NCBI RefSeq assembly: GCF_963259705.1
Contig: NC_081844.1
Span: 41,171,341 to 41,235,340, forward strand
DNA: 64,000 nucleotides
Reading direction: 5' to 3'
Origin: Myotis daubentonii
Taxonomy: Eukaryota; Chordata; Mammalia; Chiroptera; Vespertilionidae
The position numbers and the translations under genes are program-made. How positions within the stretch are numbered: the first letter of the stretch is position 1; each line of letters opens with the position of its first letter. The notes under the pieces were generated by a model. The model made no database searches and was not told the origin of the DNA. It saw only the letters and a program-made list of their open reading frames with translations. This document shows positions 31,550-43,225 of the stretch, in pieces.

Positions 31550-32480
31550 GGTTTCTTACAAAACTAAACATTCCATCATCACACAATCTAGCAATTGTGG
31601 TTCTTGTTAGTTACCCAAAAGAGTAAAAAACTTATGTCAGTGCAAAAACGTTCACAGGAATGTTTATAGCACTTTTATTCATAATTGCCCAAATTTGGAA
31701 GCAATGCAGTTGGTGACTGAATAAATAAACTGCGGTACATTCAGACAAAGAAATACTTTTCATTGCTGAAAGAAAAATGAGCTAGGTAGCCGTGGAAAGA
31801 TATGGAGGAAGTTTAAATGCATATTAGTAATTGAAAGAAGCCAATCTGAAAAAGCTATATAATAGGTGATTCCAGTGATATGACACCCTGGAAAAGGCAA
31901 AACTATAGATATAGTGGAAAGAGCATTGATTGCCAGGGTTTGAGTGGGGAGGGTGCGGTGGGATGAATAGACACAGCAGGCAGAATTCGTAGGGCAATGA
32001 AAGTACTAAGATCCTATATAATAAAAGGCTAATATGCAAATTGTCCCCTCGACCAGGAGTTCCACCGGGAGTTCAACTAGGGGCTGAGGCTGGCCAGCCA
32101 ACCACCTGCAGCAACCTCCCCCTGGCCGGCCCAGCCTGATCGGCCCCAATCGGGGCAGGCCGGCAAGATGCCACCCATGCACAAATTCGTGCAACAGGCC
32201 TCTACTACTATAGTAATGGATTCATGCCATTATACATTGTCTCAACCCATGGAACGTACAACATCAAGAGTGAATCATGGTGAAATCTGTGAACTTTGGG
32301 TGAATATAGTGTGGCACTCTCTGTAGGTTCATGGATTATTAAAAAAAATGTACCACTCTGGTAGGGGATGCCGATAGTGGAGGAGGGTATGCTGATGTGG
32401 TGGCAGGGTACAGTATATGGAAAATCTCTGTACCTTCCTCTCAATTGTGTGGTGAATTTAAAAGGTATCTAACATAATAA
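31550..32480 (+). mobile_element. L1 3' end, split by a Helitron
   Basis: AGTTTGGTGGTTTCTTACAA, TTTATAGCACTTTTATTCAT and AATAAACTGCGGTACATTCA are late ORF2. After the Helitron the 3' UTR continues with TTCATGCCATTATACATTGT, AACTTTGGGTGAATATAGTG and TGTACCACTCTGGTAGGGGA. Old L1 with a disrupted frame. Confidence 0.8.
32012..32205 (+). mobile_element. short HeliBat-like Helitron
   Basis: Starts TCCTATATAATAAAAGGCTA after A, inside L1. Ends ACAAATTCGTGCAACAGGCC then TCTAC before T, so the final CTAG is changed to CTAC. About 194 bp. It contains GTTCCACCGGGAGTTCAACT and CCCCAATCGGGGCAGG. Removing it restores L1 sequence (AAGA then TACTATAG). Confidence 0.9.
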
Positions 32481-33118
32481 AATTTATTAAAAGATACTTA
32501 AGTTTATTAAAAACAGAACAAAAAACAGAACAGACTGATTGGAGAAAAAGTCAATTATAGTTCTTAATCATTAAAAATATGATTATCCAAACTTAAAGTA
32601 TGTCAAACTTCTTAAAATATTAAAAATAAAATTTTCTTCTGACTTATAGAGATGTTGGGCATCTTTTCATGTTATTTGACCATTTATAGTACACATTTCT
32701 GTGAAAAAATGTAATTTAACTTGTTTAATATCCATTTATCCTAGTCTGTGTTCTGATCTACTGACATCTCAGGAAAAAAGATGAGGAGGTCACTATGAGA
32801 ATAAACACAAAAAAAGCAAAAGGAAATGCAAACTGGCCAAATATTTAAAATGTAACAATTGAAAAGGTAGGGAGAATTAACAGAAGAAAATGATACATAG
32901 GATTGGAATTTTGAGCAGTGAGGTGATAAATGAAAAATAAATAGCTGTCTTTTCTAATTCTACTTTTCTGCTAAAATCTCTTAATGTCACAGAAATCATT
33001 GAAGTGACCTTACAATAACAAAGAGTTTTTTGTGGTTCAGATAAAAGGCACTATTATCCCACATCAATCTTTGTCTAGGTTCAGTTGACTTTTTTAATAT
33101 AACAACTTATAAAAATGA
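32481..33118. other. AT-rich non-coding DNA
   Basis: Nothing recognised. Confidence 0.4.
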
Positions 33119-33142
33119 CTAGAGGCCCAGTGCATGAAATTT

Positions 33143-33173
<31 letters not shown>

Positions 33174-33584
33174 GCGGGTCCTCAGCCCAGCCTGCACCCT
33201 CTCCAATCCAGGACCCGCAGTTGGACATCCCACTCACAATCCAGGACTGCTGGCTCCTAACTGCTAACCTGCCTGCCTGCCTGATCACCCCCAAATGCCT
33301 CCCTGCCATCTTGGCCACCCCTTATGGTTCCCCCTGCTGGCCTGGTCGCCCCTCACTGCCCCCCTCCCCCGCTGGCCTGACCTGGTTGCCCCACAGAGCC
33401 TGTTGTTCACTCATTTGGTTGCCCCTCATTACCCCCCCACTCCCCCGCCAGCCTGGTCGCCCCACACAGCCTGCTGCTCAGTTGTCTGGTCATCCCTCAC
33501 TAACCCCCCTGCCGGCCTTGTCATCCTGCTCAGCCTGTTCAGTCATCCGTTTGGTTGTTTCAGATGTGACGGCCCCTGGCGCGC

Positions 33585-33587
<3 letters not shown>
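33119..33587 (-). mobile_element. Helitron with 5' terminus replaced by microsatellite
   Basis: The left end CTAGAGGCCCAGTGCATG is the Helitron 3' terminus. A (GT)n(G)n run (33,143-33,174) follows, then a C-rich body with repeated CCTGGTCGCCCC and CCTGCTGGCCTGG phrases similar to 61,648-62,030. The expected 5' end (ATATTACCCTTTTATTATAT) is missing; the element runs into (TC)n(TA)n. The 210-codon frame over this block is repeat and microsatellite. Confidence 0.8.

Positions 33588-33668
<81 letters not shown>
33588..33668. repeat. (TC)n(TA)n compound microsatellite
   Basis: TC run to about 33,640 followed by TA run to 33,668. Confidence 0.95.
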
Positions 33669-33669
<1 letters not shown>

Positions 33670-35162
33670 TTTATGCACAGAATTTAATAAGACAGATGTC
33701 ATTCCAAACCAACAACAGATTGTGATGAGTTATAAAGTCTATTTCTATAAGAAGTTACCAACCTAAGAATCTGCTAGGTACTTAGAAATAGCCAATTCAG
33801 AAGCACTGATAGTTTCTAATATCAGTCTCTGGAATGCCCATTTCTAGTTGAGAGTAGCTGTATACAGGCTACATGTATATTTCCTGCCAACTGCTATTCA
33901 AATGATAAGTGGTGCTTTTTAATTACATTTTATGTGCTAATGACTTTTAAATATCCATTCAAATTCTTCATCTTGGGATCCCTTTACAGACAGGGACTAG
34001 ATGCCCTAGGCTTTCAGTAGTTTATTTCAGCTTTCAAACAAAATATTCTGAGAGTCTAAGATAATAAAGGCTCTTGAAAACATTCCAAGTAGCTGGAAAA
34101 TATAAACATAAACAACCATTTGCAAAATAGTAAAATTGGAATGCATACATTTGCAATTTTGAACTGAAATATTCACTGCAAATATATAAATATAGAGCAG
34201 CAAATGAATAACAAAGGTTCTTATTATCTGAATATTTAGCTATTTTATGGCACACTTAATATAAGAAGCCATCATCACTGGTAGACTGTTTTATTGAGTG
34301 GGGCCTTAACTGTAAATGTTTTTAGGCTTAGATTTTTTTTTTTCATTTTAATGTATGCTTTTATTTATTTATAACATAATCACATTATAATTTTCCTTCT
34401 AATTTACCTGTGTTTTGTAAGAAATTTTAATCTGCGTCAGTTTGTAACATAAAATTAAAAGAATAAGAGGACAGCCAAATACAAATGCATTGTAGTCCCA
34501 TGGCTTTCATCCATGCACAGTGCAATGCAGAGTGCAGAGTGAGGTCAGTGGGAGTGGCCTTCTTGGCAGGGACAAGCGTTCATCATTGACATTGTTGTTA
34601 AAGAACTGTCTCAGGGTAATAATAATAAGAGATAAAACTCTACCTTGTTTTGCTGATTCCAAAGTCTCTGTAGGTAGTGTTCTCTTATTTTCTGCATGGA
34701 GACTGCCCTCTGTGATAGTGTACTGCCACTGAAAACCAAACAGTAAATAAAAATGAATGAATGAATAAGCAAAGTTTGCGTATTTCAAATGTCAACTCTG
34801 ACTTCACTCTAAATTTAATTGAAAAATTTACACGCTTAAAAAAAAAATCTCCTTTCTTTTAGAGAAAACACATTTTTACTGAAGAAGTCCTACATCCAAG
34901 ATTCTACCTCTAAGAGGTAATAAGAAATACTTAGGCATTCCATCCTCAAACGAGAACGTAAAAGTATGCTTCTGGGCTGAAGACATTTAATAAATGTTAT
35001 ATTTACTATCGCTTAAAATAAATGTTTTAAATTGCTAAAATTGACATAAAGTAGCTAACACTTCTGATTCTGCAAAAGAGGCTGGATTAGAGAAAATGAA
35101 TACAGGCTATTTTTTTTTAATTGTATTAGATGTTTGGCAAATTCATTCTTCATTGGAGCACC
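33669..35162. other. AT-rich non-coding DNA
   Basis: No recognised feature. The 93-codon minus-strand frame near 34,507-34,788 has no family signature. Confidence 0.4.
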
Positions 35163-35168
35163 ACAGGG

Positions 35169-35672
35169 TGCCGGAGGCCGATTTCAGCATAATTACAAGA
35201 GTTTCATCAAAAGGTTGATGGAACTTGGGGACTCAACAAGGGCTGAGTCACACATGTAGTCACCTGTTGGGAATGGCTAAAGGCATTTCCCCAGACCTGA
35301 ATAGGATACATTAAAATGATTGCTTGGTTGCCAGACAGCTCAGGGCATCTTAATCTACATGTTATTGCCTCCTACTGGTCAAACACCTGAATAGCCGTAG
35401 GCTAATTCCCCCATTCTGACAATGGACTCTGTAGGAAACCCTGACCCTTTGAAGTGTATATCTCTGCCTCGCCTTAGAACAATTTGTATTAATAAAAAGC
35501 ATGGGGTCCTGAGACAAGGAGAACTTAGAACATAGTTTCCTTTAAGCTAAGCTCCTCTGACCCCCAAATGCCTTTCAAAATTATGCTTCGCTTCTGGACT
35601 CCTATTTAATCTACGCACAGCCTTCTCCAGATTTCCTGAACCCTTCTTAATGCTGGGACAAGAACACCAACA
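35169..35672 (+). mobile_element. solo LTR, second family, perfect 6-bp TSD
   Basis: 504 bp from TGCCGGAGGCC to CACCAACA. It is flanked by acaggg at 35,163-35,168 and again at 35,673-35,678. AATAAA (near 35,491) lies 180 bp before the 3' end, as expected for an R region. The 6-bp duplication suggests class II integration. Apart from the first bases it is not clearly alignable with the 30,373 family. No coding. Confidence 0.9.
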
Positions 35673-35678
35673 ACAGGG

Positions 35679-36815
35679 GTTCAGGGTGCCAACCCTCACC
35701 CAAAATAACTGAAAGTCTGCATATAACTTTGACTCTACAAAAACTTTACTAATAGCCTCAGCTTGACTGGAAACCTTACCAATAATAACAACAGTCGATT
35801 AACTTATTTTGCAAGTTATCATATATGGTGTTTTTCCAATAAAGTAAGCTAAGGAAAAGAAAATGTCATTAATAAAGTCAAAAGAAAATAAATTTATAGT
35901 ACTGTGTGTATTTATTGAAAAAAAATCTATGTATAATGTACTCACACAGTTCAAGCCCATGTTGTTCAAGAGTCAGCTGTGTAATAAATTTGATGCTTAC
36001 ATTTTCCTTTGGGTTTTATATAATGGTGCAAAATCAAAAAAAGAAGAGTTTTATGCTTTTTAATTTTTTATATCTGTAAAATAACATGATGCTTTTAAAG
36101 AATTGTACATGCTTATCGTATCCACAGGGTTCATGCATGTTTATAAACTTTTTTTTTAAGGTTATTTTCTCATTTTGTTCATGTATTCTGTGGCTAATAG
36201 ATGCTTAATTAATGCTTCCACTTCATACTATAAAAAAAAAAAATCAGACTCAGAAAGTCCCAGAATCACTTAAATATGGAGAGTCAGAGCTGAAATGCAT
36301 TCTCATACTGACCATGACTGCACTTTTTACAATAATGTCATAGCGGGTCTCATTAGATATTTGGTTTGTTCTAGTATAGTGTAACTATTATATTTAAAAA
36401 TCCTAGTGATTAAAAAAGTAAGTGGTTTAGTTATAGTTAACGATTTTGTTTTAAAATTTGCTTCCATCTTTTATTTTAATAATTCATTAAATATGTTTTT
36501 TTCTCTTTCCATAGGAAATATCTTTAAATAGTGTTTTGAGTTACATTTAAAAATGTCTATATGAAATGACACAATTTTTAGGGGTTAAATACAGTCATTC
36601 TGATCTGCCTGCCCAATCACAAGTTCCAACTCTATCACTTAGCTGCTAGGCAAAAGTTGGTCAGTTGTTTCACCTTCCTATGCCTTGCTTCCTTTTACTT
36701 TAAAATGGGAATAATAATGGCATCTACTCATAGATTTGTTTTCAATGTTGAATAAAACTTCTAAAAGGTATGCACAGTGTCTGGTACATATTAGACATTC
36801 AATAAACATCTCTCT

Positions 36816-36869
<54 letters not shown>

Positions 36870-38489
36870 CTCTGCCACTAATTATGAGCTTTACCGTTGC
36901 TTACTCTTTCCCCAGGGAAATAGGGGCAGTTCAGTTTACTTCCGCAAAATCCCTTCACAGCACACTTAAATTAGTGCATGATTGAATAACTTCATTGTAC
37001 ACAGATTATGGGAATCTTTATCTCCGGTTCCATTTGTTTTGTAGTTTTGAAACATTTTCAACCATTATCTCTTCAAATACTGATACATCCTCATTTATAT
37101 TATGTTTTCTTCCTGAAATTCGATTGAATAGATGTAACATCAAAATATTATATATCTTTTATATCTCTTAATATCATAGTTTTATCTCTTAGTCTCTCCG
37201 TAATGCTAATGCAATGACATTAACTCAATGCTAGTTCTCTCTGTGAGAGCTACTGTTAATTGACATTAAAGGATTAAAAAATTGAAGAAAATCAGAATTA
37301 TGGCCTAGTTGTAGGTGCCCATTGAAAAGTTGCCTCTCTTATCCTCCCAGCACAGAAATGCCTTAGTTTTTTCTTTGCATCGGCCTAAGCATCTCAATAG
37401 CCTCTGTTGCTTGATCATTTGAGTGCTTCCCATCGTTTTGCTCCATTTACATTTACACATTTTAAATATATTTTATATAGTTTAAAATCTAATGTCATTA
37501 AGTATCTAATATATATATTATTTATTTATTTATTTATTTCCTGTGGCTCTCAACCATAATTTGCTTCTTTGTGTATTTGGTAATTTTTAATAATGGGCTC
37601 ATTTCCAGTAAGAGACAATTTAGGTCTTCCATTGGGAAGTCAGAGGATTTACCAACCTGAGACTCCTTAGCACCCATCAGGCGTCCTTGGAATAAGGTTA
37701 GAGATTCAGGTTATGTTTCTCCACTGAGCTTCTGGCTCAAGGCTCCCAAAGAAAGGCAACAGCGATAATACCTACAAAGGCTTCTGCCCTCTGAACGCTA
37801 TGGTCTCCCAGTCTGCTGACTTCTTTCAGTCATTATCTCCATGCTCATATTTCCATCTGTTTCTATTTTTTTTCTTAAGGGAGATAGGGTGCATAGCTTG
37901 GATTCTTTTATTTTTTTTTTTCACACACAATCATCCATTAAAATGTTTTATTTACATCAAGTTGCACTTAGTATTTCATTCTGCTGAAAAAAATCCTATG
38001 TATTTTATAAGAGTTACCAAGATATGTCTTGAATATAAACAGAGATTAACATCAAATATTAGTACTCTGTAATTTAATATGGTTCCATGGTGGTAGAGCT
38101 ACAGATCTCCATTATATTTTGAAATATTCAATGTATTTCTATAATAATAGAGATATAGCAGGGTGGTATAGAAAATTTGAGCAGTTCAGAGATTCACCCA
38201 GTTTCTCTTGAGATTAGGTTGTTGAAACAAGGATTTCTGCATCTGCCATAAAGTATGGCTTACAAATAGTGGCTGAACAAAGGCCAAATTGACATATTTC
38301 CAAGATTTCCCAGGGATCCTAAGGATTATAATACTATAATACACTCCTCTGGGGTGAAAGAGTTGGAGTAATCATGATCTGTATGGTAACTGGTAGCAGA
38401 AGGCTGCTGGGGGAACCCCCTGAGCACCAAGACACTAGCCAAGATTTACCCACCACAGAAATCAGCAACTACACAGCTCTTATCTCATA
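35679..38489. other. AT-rich non-coding DNA with simple repeats
   Basis: Contains (CT)n at 36,812-36,863 and (TTTA)n at 37,519-37,540. No gene, RNA or named repeat is recognised elsewhere. Confidence 0.45.
36812..36863. repeat. (CT)n microsatellite
   Basis: Long CT run. Frames on both strands through it are low-complexity. Confidence 0.95.
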
Positions 38490-38495
38490 CAGAGG

Positions 38496-39051
38496 TGCTG
38501 GAAGCCAATCCACCCTTGCTGCTTGACGCAGTCGCTGCAGGGAAGAAACATCTGCACAGCTTATGTTTCAAGGGACCTGGCATGTATGGCATACTGTTCT
38601 TAATATGTTTGCTCCTCCTCTTAATGCTATGTGTTTTAAACAGGACCACCTCCCCAAGAAAGGTTGTTTCCCCAGGTGAGGATTTTATCAGTAAAACCCC
38701 TTAACTAAGTGCCAGGTGGGTAGTTAATCACTTTAACTACGAACAATCATGCTTAAGCTACATAATCTTTACTTAGAATGATCTCCTTCAGTTACTTCCT
38801 TGTAGCTTAATAGAACAGCAGAGTAACCTTGGAATGGAGATAAGAAACGCCCTAACCTTTGGAATAGAATAGATAGGATTAAGATCAAATAGTATAAATA
38901 CAAATGTAAGAGGACAATAAAAGGAGGAACCTGGCTAAGAGGGACCTGGCTATGATGATCACCTGAATGCTGCCTCCGTGGCATTCCTTCTTCGCCGACT
39001 CCGTCCACACCTATGGGGAACCTCTGGACCTGCTGGGGCTGGACCCCAACA
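38496..39051 (+). mobile_element. solo LTR, class II-like ERV, perfect 6-bp TSD
   Basis: 556 bp from TGCTGGAAGCC to CTGGACCCCAACA. It is flanked by cagagg at 38,490-38,495 and at 39,052-39,057. It shares AAGGGACCTGGCATGTATGG, TACGAACAATCATGCTTAAG and CTTCTTCGCCGACTCCGTCC with the antisense of the 30,373 and 10,491 LTRs, so it is the same family in plus orientation. TATA-like TATAAATA (about 38,893) and AATAAA (38,916) lie in the right order. It lacks the minisatellite expansion. Confidence 0.95.
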
Positions 39052-39057
39052 CAGAGG

Positions 39058-39305
39058 GAGTATCTCTGACCGAGATGGTTCTCACCAGCTGGTTCTCACT
39101 CATACAAGCATGCTCCCACCCATACTTATTTTACTTACTATGTGAAGAAAGTTCAGCAGGCCAGTGCAATTATATTTGACACCTGGAGGAAGAGGAGAAT
39201 AAAGGAAGTTGAAAAGAAAAGGGAAGAACTGAGAAAGTGATTTTGAACCAATGAGTGTGATTATAATTTGTCAGGCTAGAAAAAATAAGTATATGATAGT
39301 TAAAC
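39058..39305. other. non-coding spacer
   Basis: Nothing recognised. Confidence 0.4.
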
Positions 39306-39517
39306 CAGCAGTTCTCAACCTGTGGGTCACAACCACTTTGGCGGTCGAACGACCCTTTCACAGGGGTCGCCTAAGACCGTCCTGCATATCAGATATTTAC
39401 ATTACGATTCATAACAGTAGCAACATTACAGTTATGAAGTAGCAATGAAAATAATTTTATGGTTGGATCACAACATGAGGAACTGTACTTAAAGGGCCAG
39501 AAGGTTGAGAACCACTG
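39306..39517 (+). mobile_element. SPIN non-autonomous hAT element, copy 2
   Basis: Starts CAGCAGTTCTCAACCTGTGG and ends GGTTGAGAACCACTG. The interior includes CGGTCGAACGACCCTTTCAC, TTACATTACGATTCATAACA and AGTTATGAAGTAGCAATGAA, the phrases I associate with the SPIN non-autonomous consensus. Flanks gttaaac and gtaaac are a near-match target duplication with one base lost. No transposase. Confidence 0.9.
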
Positions 39518-40504
39518 GTAAACCTAAGTTTCCTGACTATTTAAATTTACTTTTTACCTCTGGCAAGGAAGAGCAGGCCTTTGTGTATGTGTGAAAAAAA
39601 AAATAAAAATGCTTCTGTGACTAAAATAAAGGAGATTTTCTGTTTGTACACAGCGGACTGTCACTTGCACCATTCATATCCTCTGTTGGAAAATTTAATT
39701 TAATAGAAAAATGTATCACTCCATTTATAATGTGGATGGTAAAAATTTGTTCCATGGAAAACTCATATTGCCAGGAACTTCTAAGCTTCATGTAAGTTGA
39801 TTTCTTATAAAGATTAACTAGTATTGCTTAAGCACAGTGTGGTATATATTGTGTTAGAAATATATATAAATCAAGTAGCACAGAGCCCAAACAACATGCA
39901 GTGCGCCGGATTTCTTTATTTCAGAAGTAATTTTCCTGATGGCATTGCTGTGCTTCATTTCCAGCAGTAGATTTCACTCCGGTAATCTAAAGCGAGGGAA
40001 TGTCAGAAAGCTGCTGATTCTCCAGAGAAAGGGGCTCATCTTACTAAGCAGTGCAACTGTGACAGCGTGTAGGGTATTTCTCAATTAACTGTCTTTTCTG
40101 AGAAGGTATTTTACACATTGGGGAACATCGTATGCTCAAAGGTTCCCCGATAGCACTACTGGAAATTGATTTATGACAGAGAGAATCAGGATGATAGGGC
40201 CCCCAAACAGCCTCCTAAAAGAATGATTTTTCAAAACGAAATAAAAGATAATTCAAAAAATTCTCCAGGGAACACCCTATGCATCACGAATGCCTCTGAA
40301 GCAGAAGTCAACTAAAAATTCAATCTGTTTCCTTTAGAAGAGATTAGAAATCACAAAACAACTCAAGCCACCCGCATCACAATTTGAAATAGAATATTTT
40401 ACAAAGAGGTTTCACGTTTTATAACATTATTTGGACACCACATTCTTGTACTAAACATCAGTGATAGTAAATGATTCTCAATAATACAATGAACAGAATG
40501 GCAA
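39518..40504. other. non-coding; 39,890-40,400 lacks repeats
   Basis: 39,890-40,400 has balanced composition, no recognised repeat and no long open frame. That is a possible profile for conserved non-coding DNA, but conservation cannot be judged from one genome. Confidence 0.3.
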
Positions 40505-41087
40505 AGAGTTCCAAAGTGGCTGTATCAATTTGTACTCCCACCAGCAACGAATGAGAGTTCCTGCTACTCCACATCTTCACCAGCATTTGGTATTGTCAGT
40601 GTTGTGGATTTGGGTGATTCTATTAGGCTTGTAGTTGTATCTCAGTGTTGTTTTCGTTTGTATTTCCCTGATGACATAGAACATGAAATATCATTTCGTA
40701 TGTTTATTTTCCATCTGTACATTTTCACTTGGTGAGGCATCTGTTAAGGTCTTTGACCCAGTTTTTAATTGGGTTGTTTTCTTATTGTTGAATTTAAGAG
40801 TTCTTTGTTTACTATGAATAACAGTCCTTTATCAGATGTGTTTTCCATTAACATTTTCTCCTAGTCGGTAGCTTGTATTCCCATTCTTTTGACAATATAT
40901 CTCAAAAAACTAAACAAAAAAATTTATGGAAGTCCAGCTTGTCAATTATTTCTTTCATGGATTGTGCCCTTGGCCCTGTATCTAAAAAGTCATTACCATA
41001 ACCATGATCATCTAGATTTTCTCCTGTTATCTTCTAGGAGTTTTGTGTCTTACTTTAGGCCTGTGATCCATTTTAAGTTAAAATTTT

Positions 41088-41303
41088 TAAATGTTTTTAT
41101 TGATTTCAGAGAGGAAGGGAAAGGGAGAGAGAGATAGAAACATCAATGATGAGAGAGAATCATTGATTGGTTGCCTCCTGAATGTCCCCCTACTGGAGAT
41201 TGAGCCTGCAACCCAGGCATGTGCCCTTGATCAGAATCAAACCCGGGACCCTTCAGTCCACAGACCAATGCTCTATCCACTGAGCCAAAAAAAGCTAGGG
41301 CTC
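41088..41303 (-). mobile_element. Ves SINE
   Basis: Antisense tail TTTTTATTGATTTCAGAGAG, body CATCAATGATGAGAGAGAAT, B-box antisense GAATCAAACCCGGGACC and head ending AAAAAGCTAGGGCT. Flanked by aagttaaaatttt and aagttaaatttt (41,075 and 41,304), a near-perfect duplication. Confidence 0.9.
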
Positions 41304-41343
41304 AAGTTAAATTTTGTGAAGGGTGTAAGGTATGTGTCTAGAT

Positions 41344-41555
41344 CCGTGGTCAGCAAACTGCGGCTGGTGAGCCACATGCGGCTCTTTTGCCCCTTGAGTG
41401 TGGCTCTTCCTAAGCCTTAGGAGTACCCTAATTAAGTTAATAACAATGTACCTACCTATATAGTTTAAGTTTTAAAAATTTGGCTCTCAAAAGAAATTTC
41501 AATCGGTGTACTGTTGATATTTGGCTCTGTTGACTAATGAGTTTGCCGACCACTG
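41344..41555 (-). mobile_element. non-autonomous hAT element, family A copy 2, perfect 8-bp TSD
   Basis: 212 bp with ends CCGTGGTCAGCAAACTG and GTTTGCCGACCACTG. Flanked by gtctagat at 41,336-41,343 and 41,556-41,563, an exact 8-bp duplication as made by hAT transposases. Reverse orientation to the 14,229 copy. Confidence 0.95.
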
Positions 41556-41573
41556 GTCTAGATTATTTATTTA

Positions 41574-41912
41574 CTAGAGGCCCGGTGCACAAAATTTGTG
41601 CACTTGGTGGGGGGGGGGGGTCCCTCAGCCCAGCCTGCACCCTCTTGAAGTCCAGGAGCCCTTGGGGGATGTCTGCAGTTGGACATTCTTAGTTAGCGCT
41701 ACTGCGGAGGCAGGAGGGGCTCCTGCCACCGCCGCTGCATTTGCCAGCTGTGAGCCCGGCTTCTGGCTGTGCAGTGCTCCCCCTGTGGGAATTCATTGAC
41801 CACCGGGGGTCAGCTCCTGCATTGAGCGTCTGCCCCCTGGTGGTCAGTGCGCACCATAGCGACTAGTTGTTCCACCATTCAGTCAGTTTGCATATTACCC
41901 TTTTATTATAGG
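41574..41912 (-). mobile_element. HeliBat-like Helitron with CTCF-like motif
   Basis: Left end CTAGAGGCCCGGTGCACAAA with partner TTTGTGCAC. Right end TTTGCATATTACCCTTTTAT then TATAGG. About 339 bp. It shares TTGAGCGTCTGCCCCCTGGT and the flanking CAGCTGTGAGCCCGGCTT with the 12,269 copy, so the two form one subfamily. Confidence 0.9.
41830..41846 (-). promoter_or_regulatory. CTCF-like motif in Helitron
   Basis: CTGCCCCCTGGTGGTCA, identical over 17 bp to the motif at 12,480-12,496 and close to the CTCF core. An inverse partial match, GACCACCGGGGGTCAG, lies at 41,799-41,814. Confidence 0.55.
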
Positions 41913-41994
41913 GTTTATTTACTTACTTATTGCATGTGAATGTCCAGTTATTCCAACAGCATTTGTTGAAAAGACTATCTTGGATCTATTGTAT

Positions 41995-42627
41995 TGAAAC
42001 CAAAATGTGGGGTGTAGAATCTGAGTTCATTGTCTCTCAAAATCAAAGAACGAAGTCCTAGACAAAAATGGTCAGGGGAACCAAAGTTTATTGAGAGAAA
42101 ACAGCCCTAGAAGAGGTGCAGCTGGGTTTCCAGGAGCAGGCAAGTGTCCAGAGCTTCCTTTCCATATAATAGTCAGGAGTAGTTCAGAACCCAAGCTAAT
42201 TAATGTCTAATAGTCCATGTGTGGAGGCCCACACGGGCATAAGCCACGTGGGTGACATGGAGCACATTTCCTACCATCAACCCAAGAATCTAGTGTGTTG
42301 GGGGATGGGGTGAGGGAGGGGAGAGAGAGGAGGAAGCAAAGCATGCATGCTTTTTCTGTGTATACACTTGTTAGTTCCTGAGTGGTCCTTTCAAATAATT
42401 TTGCCTTAGCAACATCCTTGGGATTGATTTGTATGCCTTACTACCTTGTGATTGGCTATCTGCAAGCTGCCTGTATAGTAACATTCATATATTTTAAAGT
42501 TCATGTCTCGCATACTTGCTCTTCCTTCTCTGCCCAGCTTGGGTATCTTAATAACTCTGCCTTGTTGGTTCCCGGGTTAGTTCTTTTTCCCCCATGGACC
42601 CCATCCTAGCTTTTTTCTGTCTCCTCA
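41995..42627 (-). mobile_element. solo LTR, class I-like ERV, nested in L1, 4-bp TSD
   Basis: 633 bp. On the minus strand it runs from TGAGGAGACAGAAAAAAGC to GGTTTCA. It is flanked by gtat at 41,991-41,994 and 42,628-42,631. The flanking L1 sequence joins when it is removed. A 4-bp duplication is typical of class I (gammaretrovirus-like) integration. A minus-strand AATAAA (plus-strand TTTATT near 42,093) is about 100 bp from the 3' end. The 75-100 codon frames in and near it are spurious. Confidence 0.85.
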
Positions 42628-43225
42628 GTATCACCTTTGCTCTTTGTCAAAGATCATTCAACTGTATTAATGTGGGTATATTTCTGGGTTCTTTAGTCTG
42701 TTCCATTGATCTGCTTGTCTATTATTTCTCCAATACGACACTGTCTAGATTGCTGCAGCTTTATAATAAGACTCAAAGTCACACAGTGCCGGTCTTCTCA
42801 CGTGGCTCTTCTCCATCAATATTTTGTTGGCTACTCTGTTTCATTTGTGTGTTTTTTTACCTCTACATATCAACTGTAGAATCAGTTTGTCAATAGCCAC
42901 AAAATAACTTTCTAAGATTTTTTATTGTGATTGCACTGAATCCATACATCAAGTTAGGAAGAACTGGCATCTTGAAAATACTGAGTTTTCCTATGGCTGT
43001 ATAAGGAATACCTCTCCATTGTTTAATTCTTCTTTAATTTCATTCATCAGAATTTTGTAGTGTTCCTTATATAGATGTTGTACATATTTTGTTAAATTTA
43101 TAGCTAAGTGTTTCATTTTTGTGGGGGTTGGGATGGGGTGGTGCTATAAAAGGTACTATGTTTTTAGTTTCAAACCCCACTTGTTTATTTGCTGGTAGAT
43201 AGAAAAGTGGCTGACTTTTGTATAT

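Larger units (their letters stand above)
40505..43225 (-). mobile_element. antisense L1 ORF2 region, multiply interrupted
   Basis: L1 antisense blocks lie at 40,505-41,087, 41,913-41,994 and 42,628-43,225 (TCACCAGCATTTGGTATTGT, CATTTGTTGAAAAGACTATC, ACCTTTGCTCTTTGTCAAAG, ATTCCATTGATCTGCTTG). A further block resumes at 45,580-45,660 (TTCTTTATCAAGTTGAGAAA). They fit one old minus-strand L1 into which a SINE, hAT, Helitron and LTR inserted. Frames are broken. Confidence 0.8.

Noticed and set aside
33134..33766. 210-codon plus-strand open frame, the longest in the window
   Set aside because: It crosses a Helitron, a G run and a (TC)n(TA)n microsatellite, giving Ser/Leu and Tyr/Ile runs. No domain.
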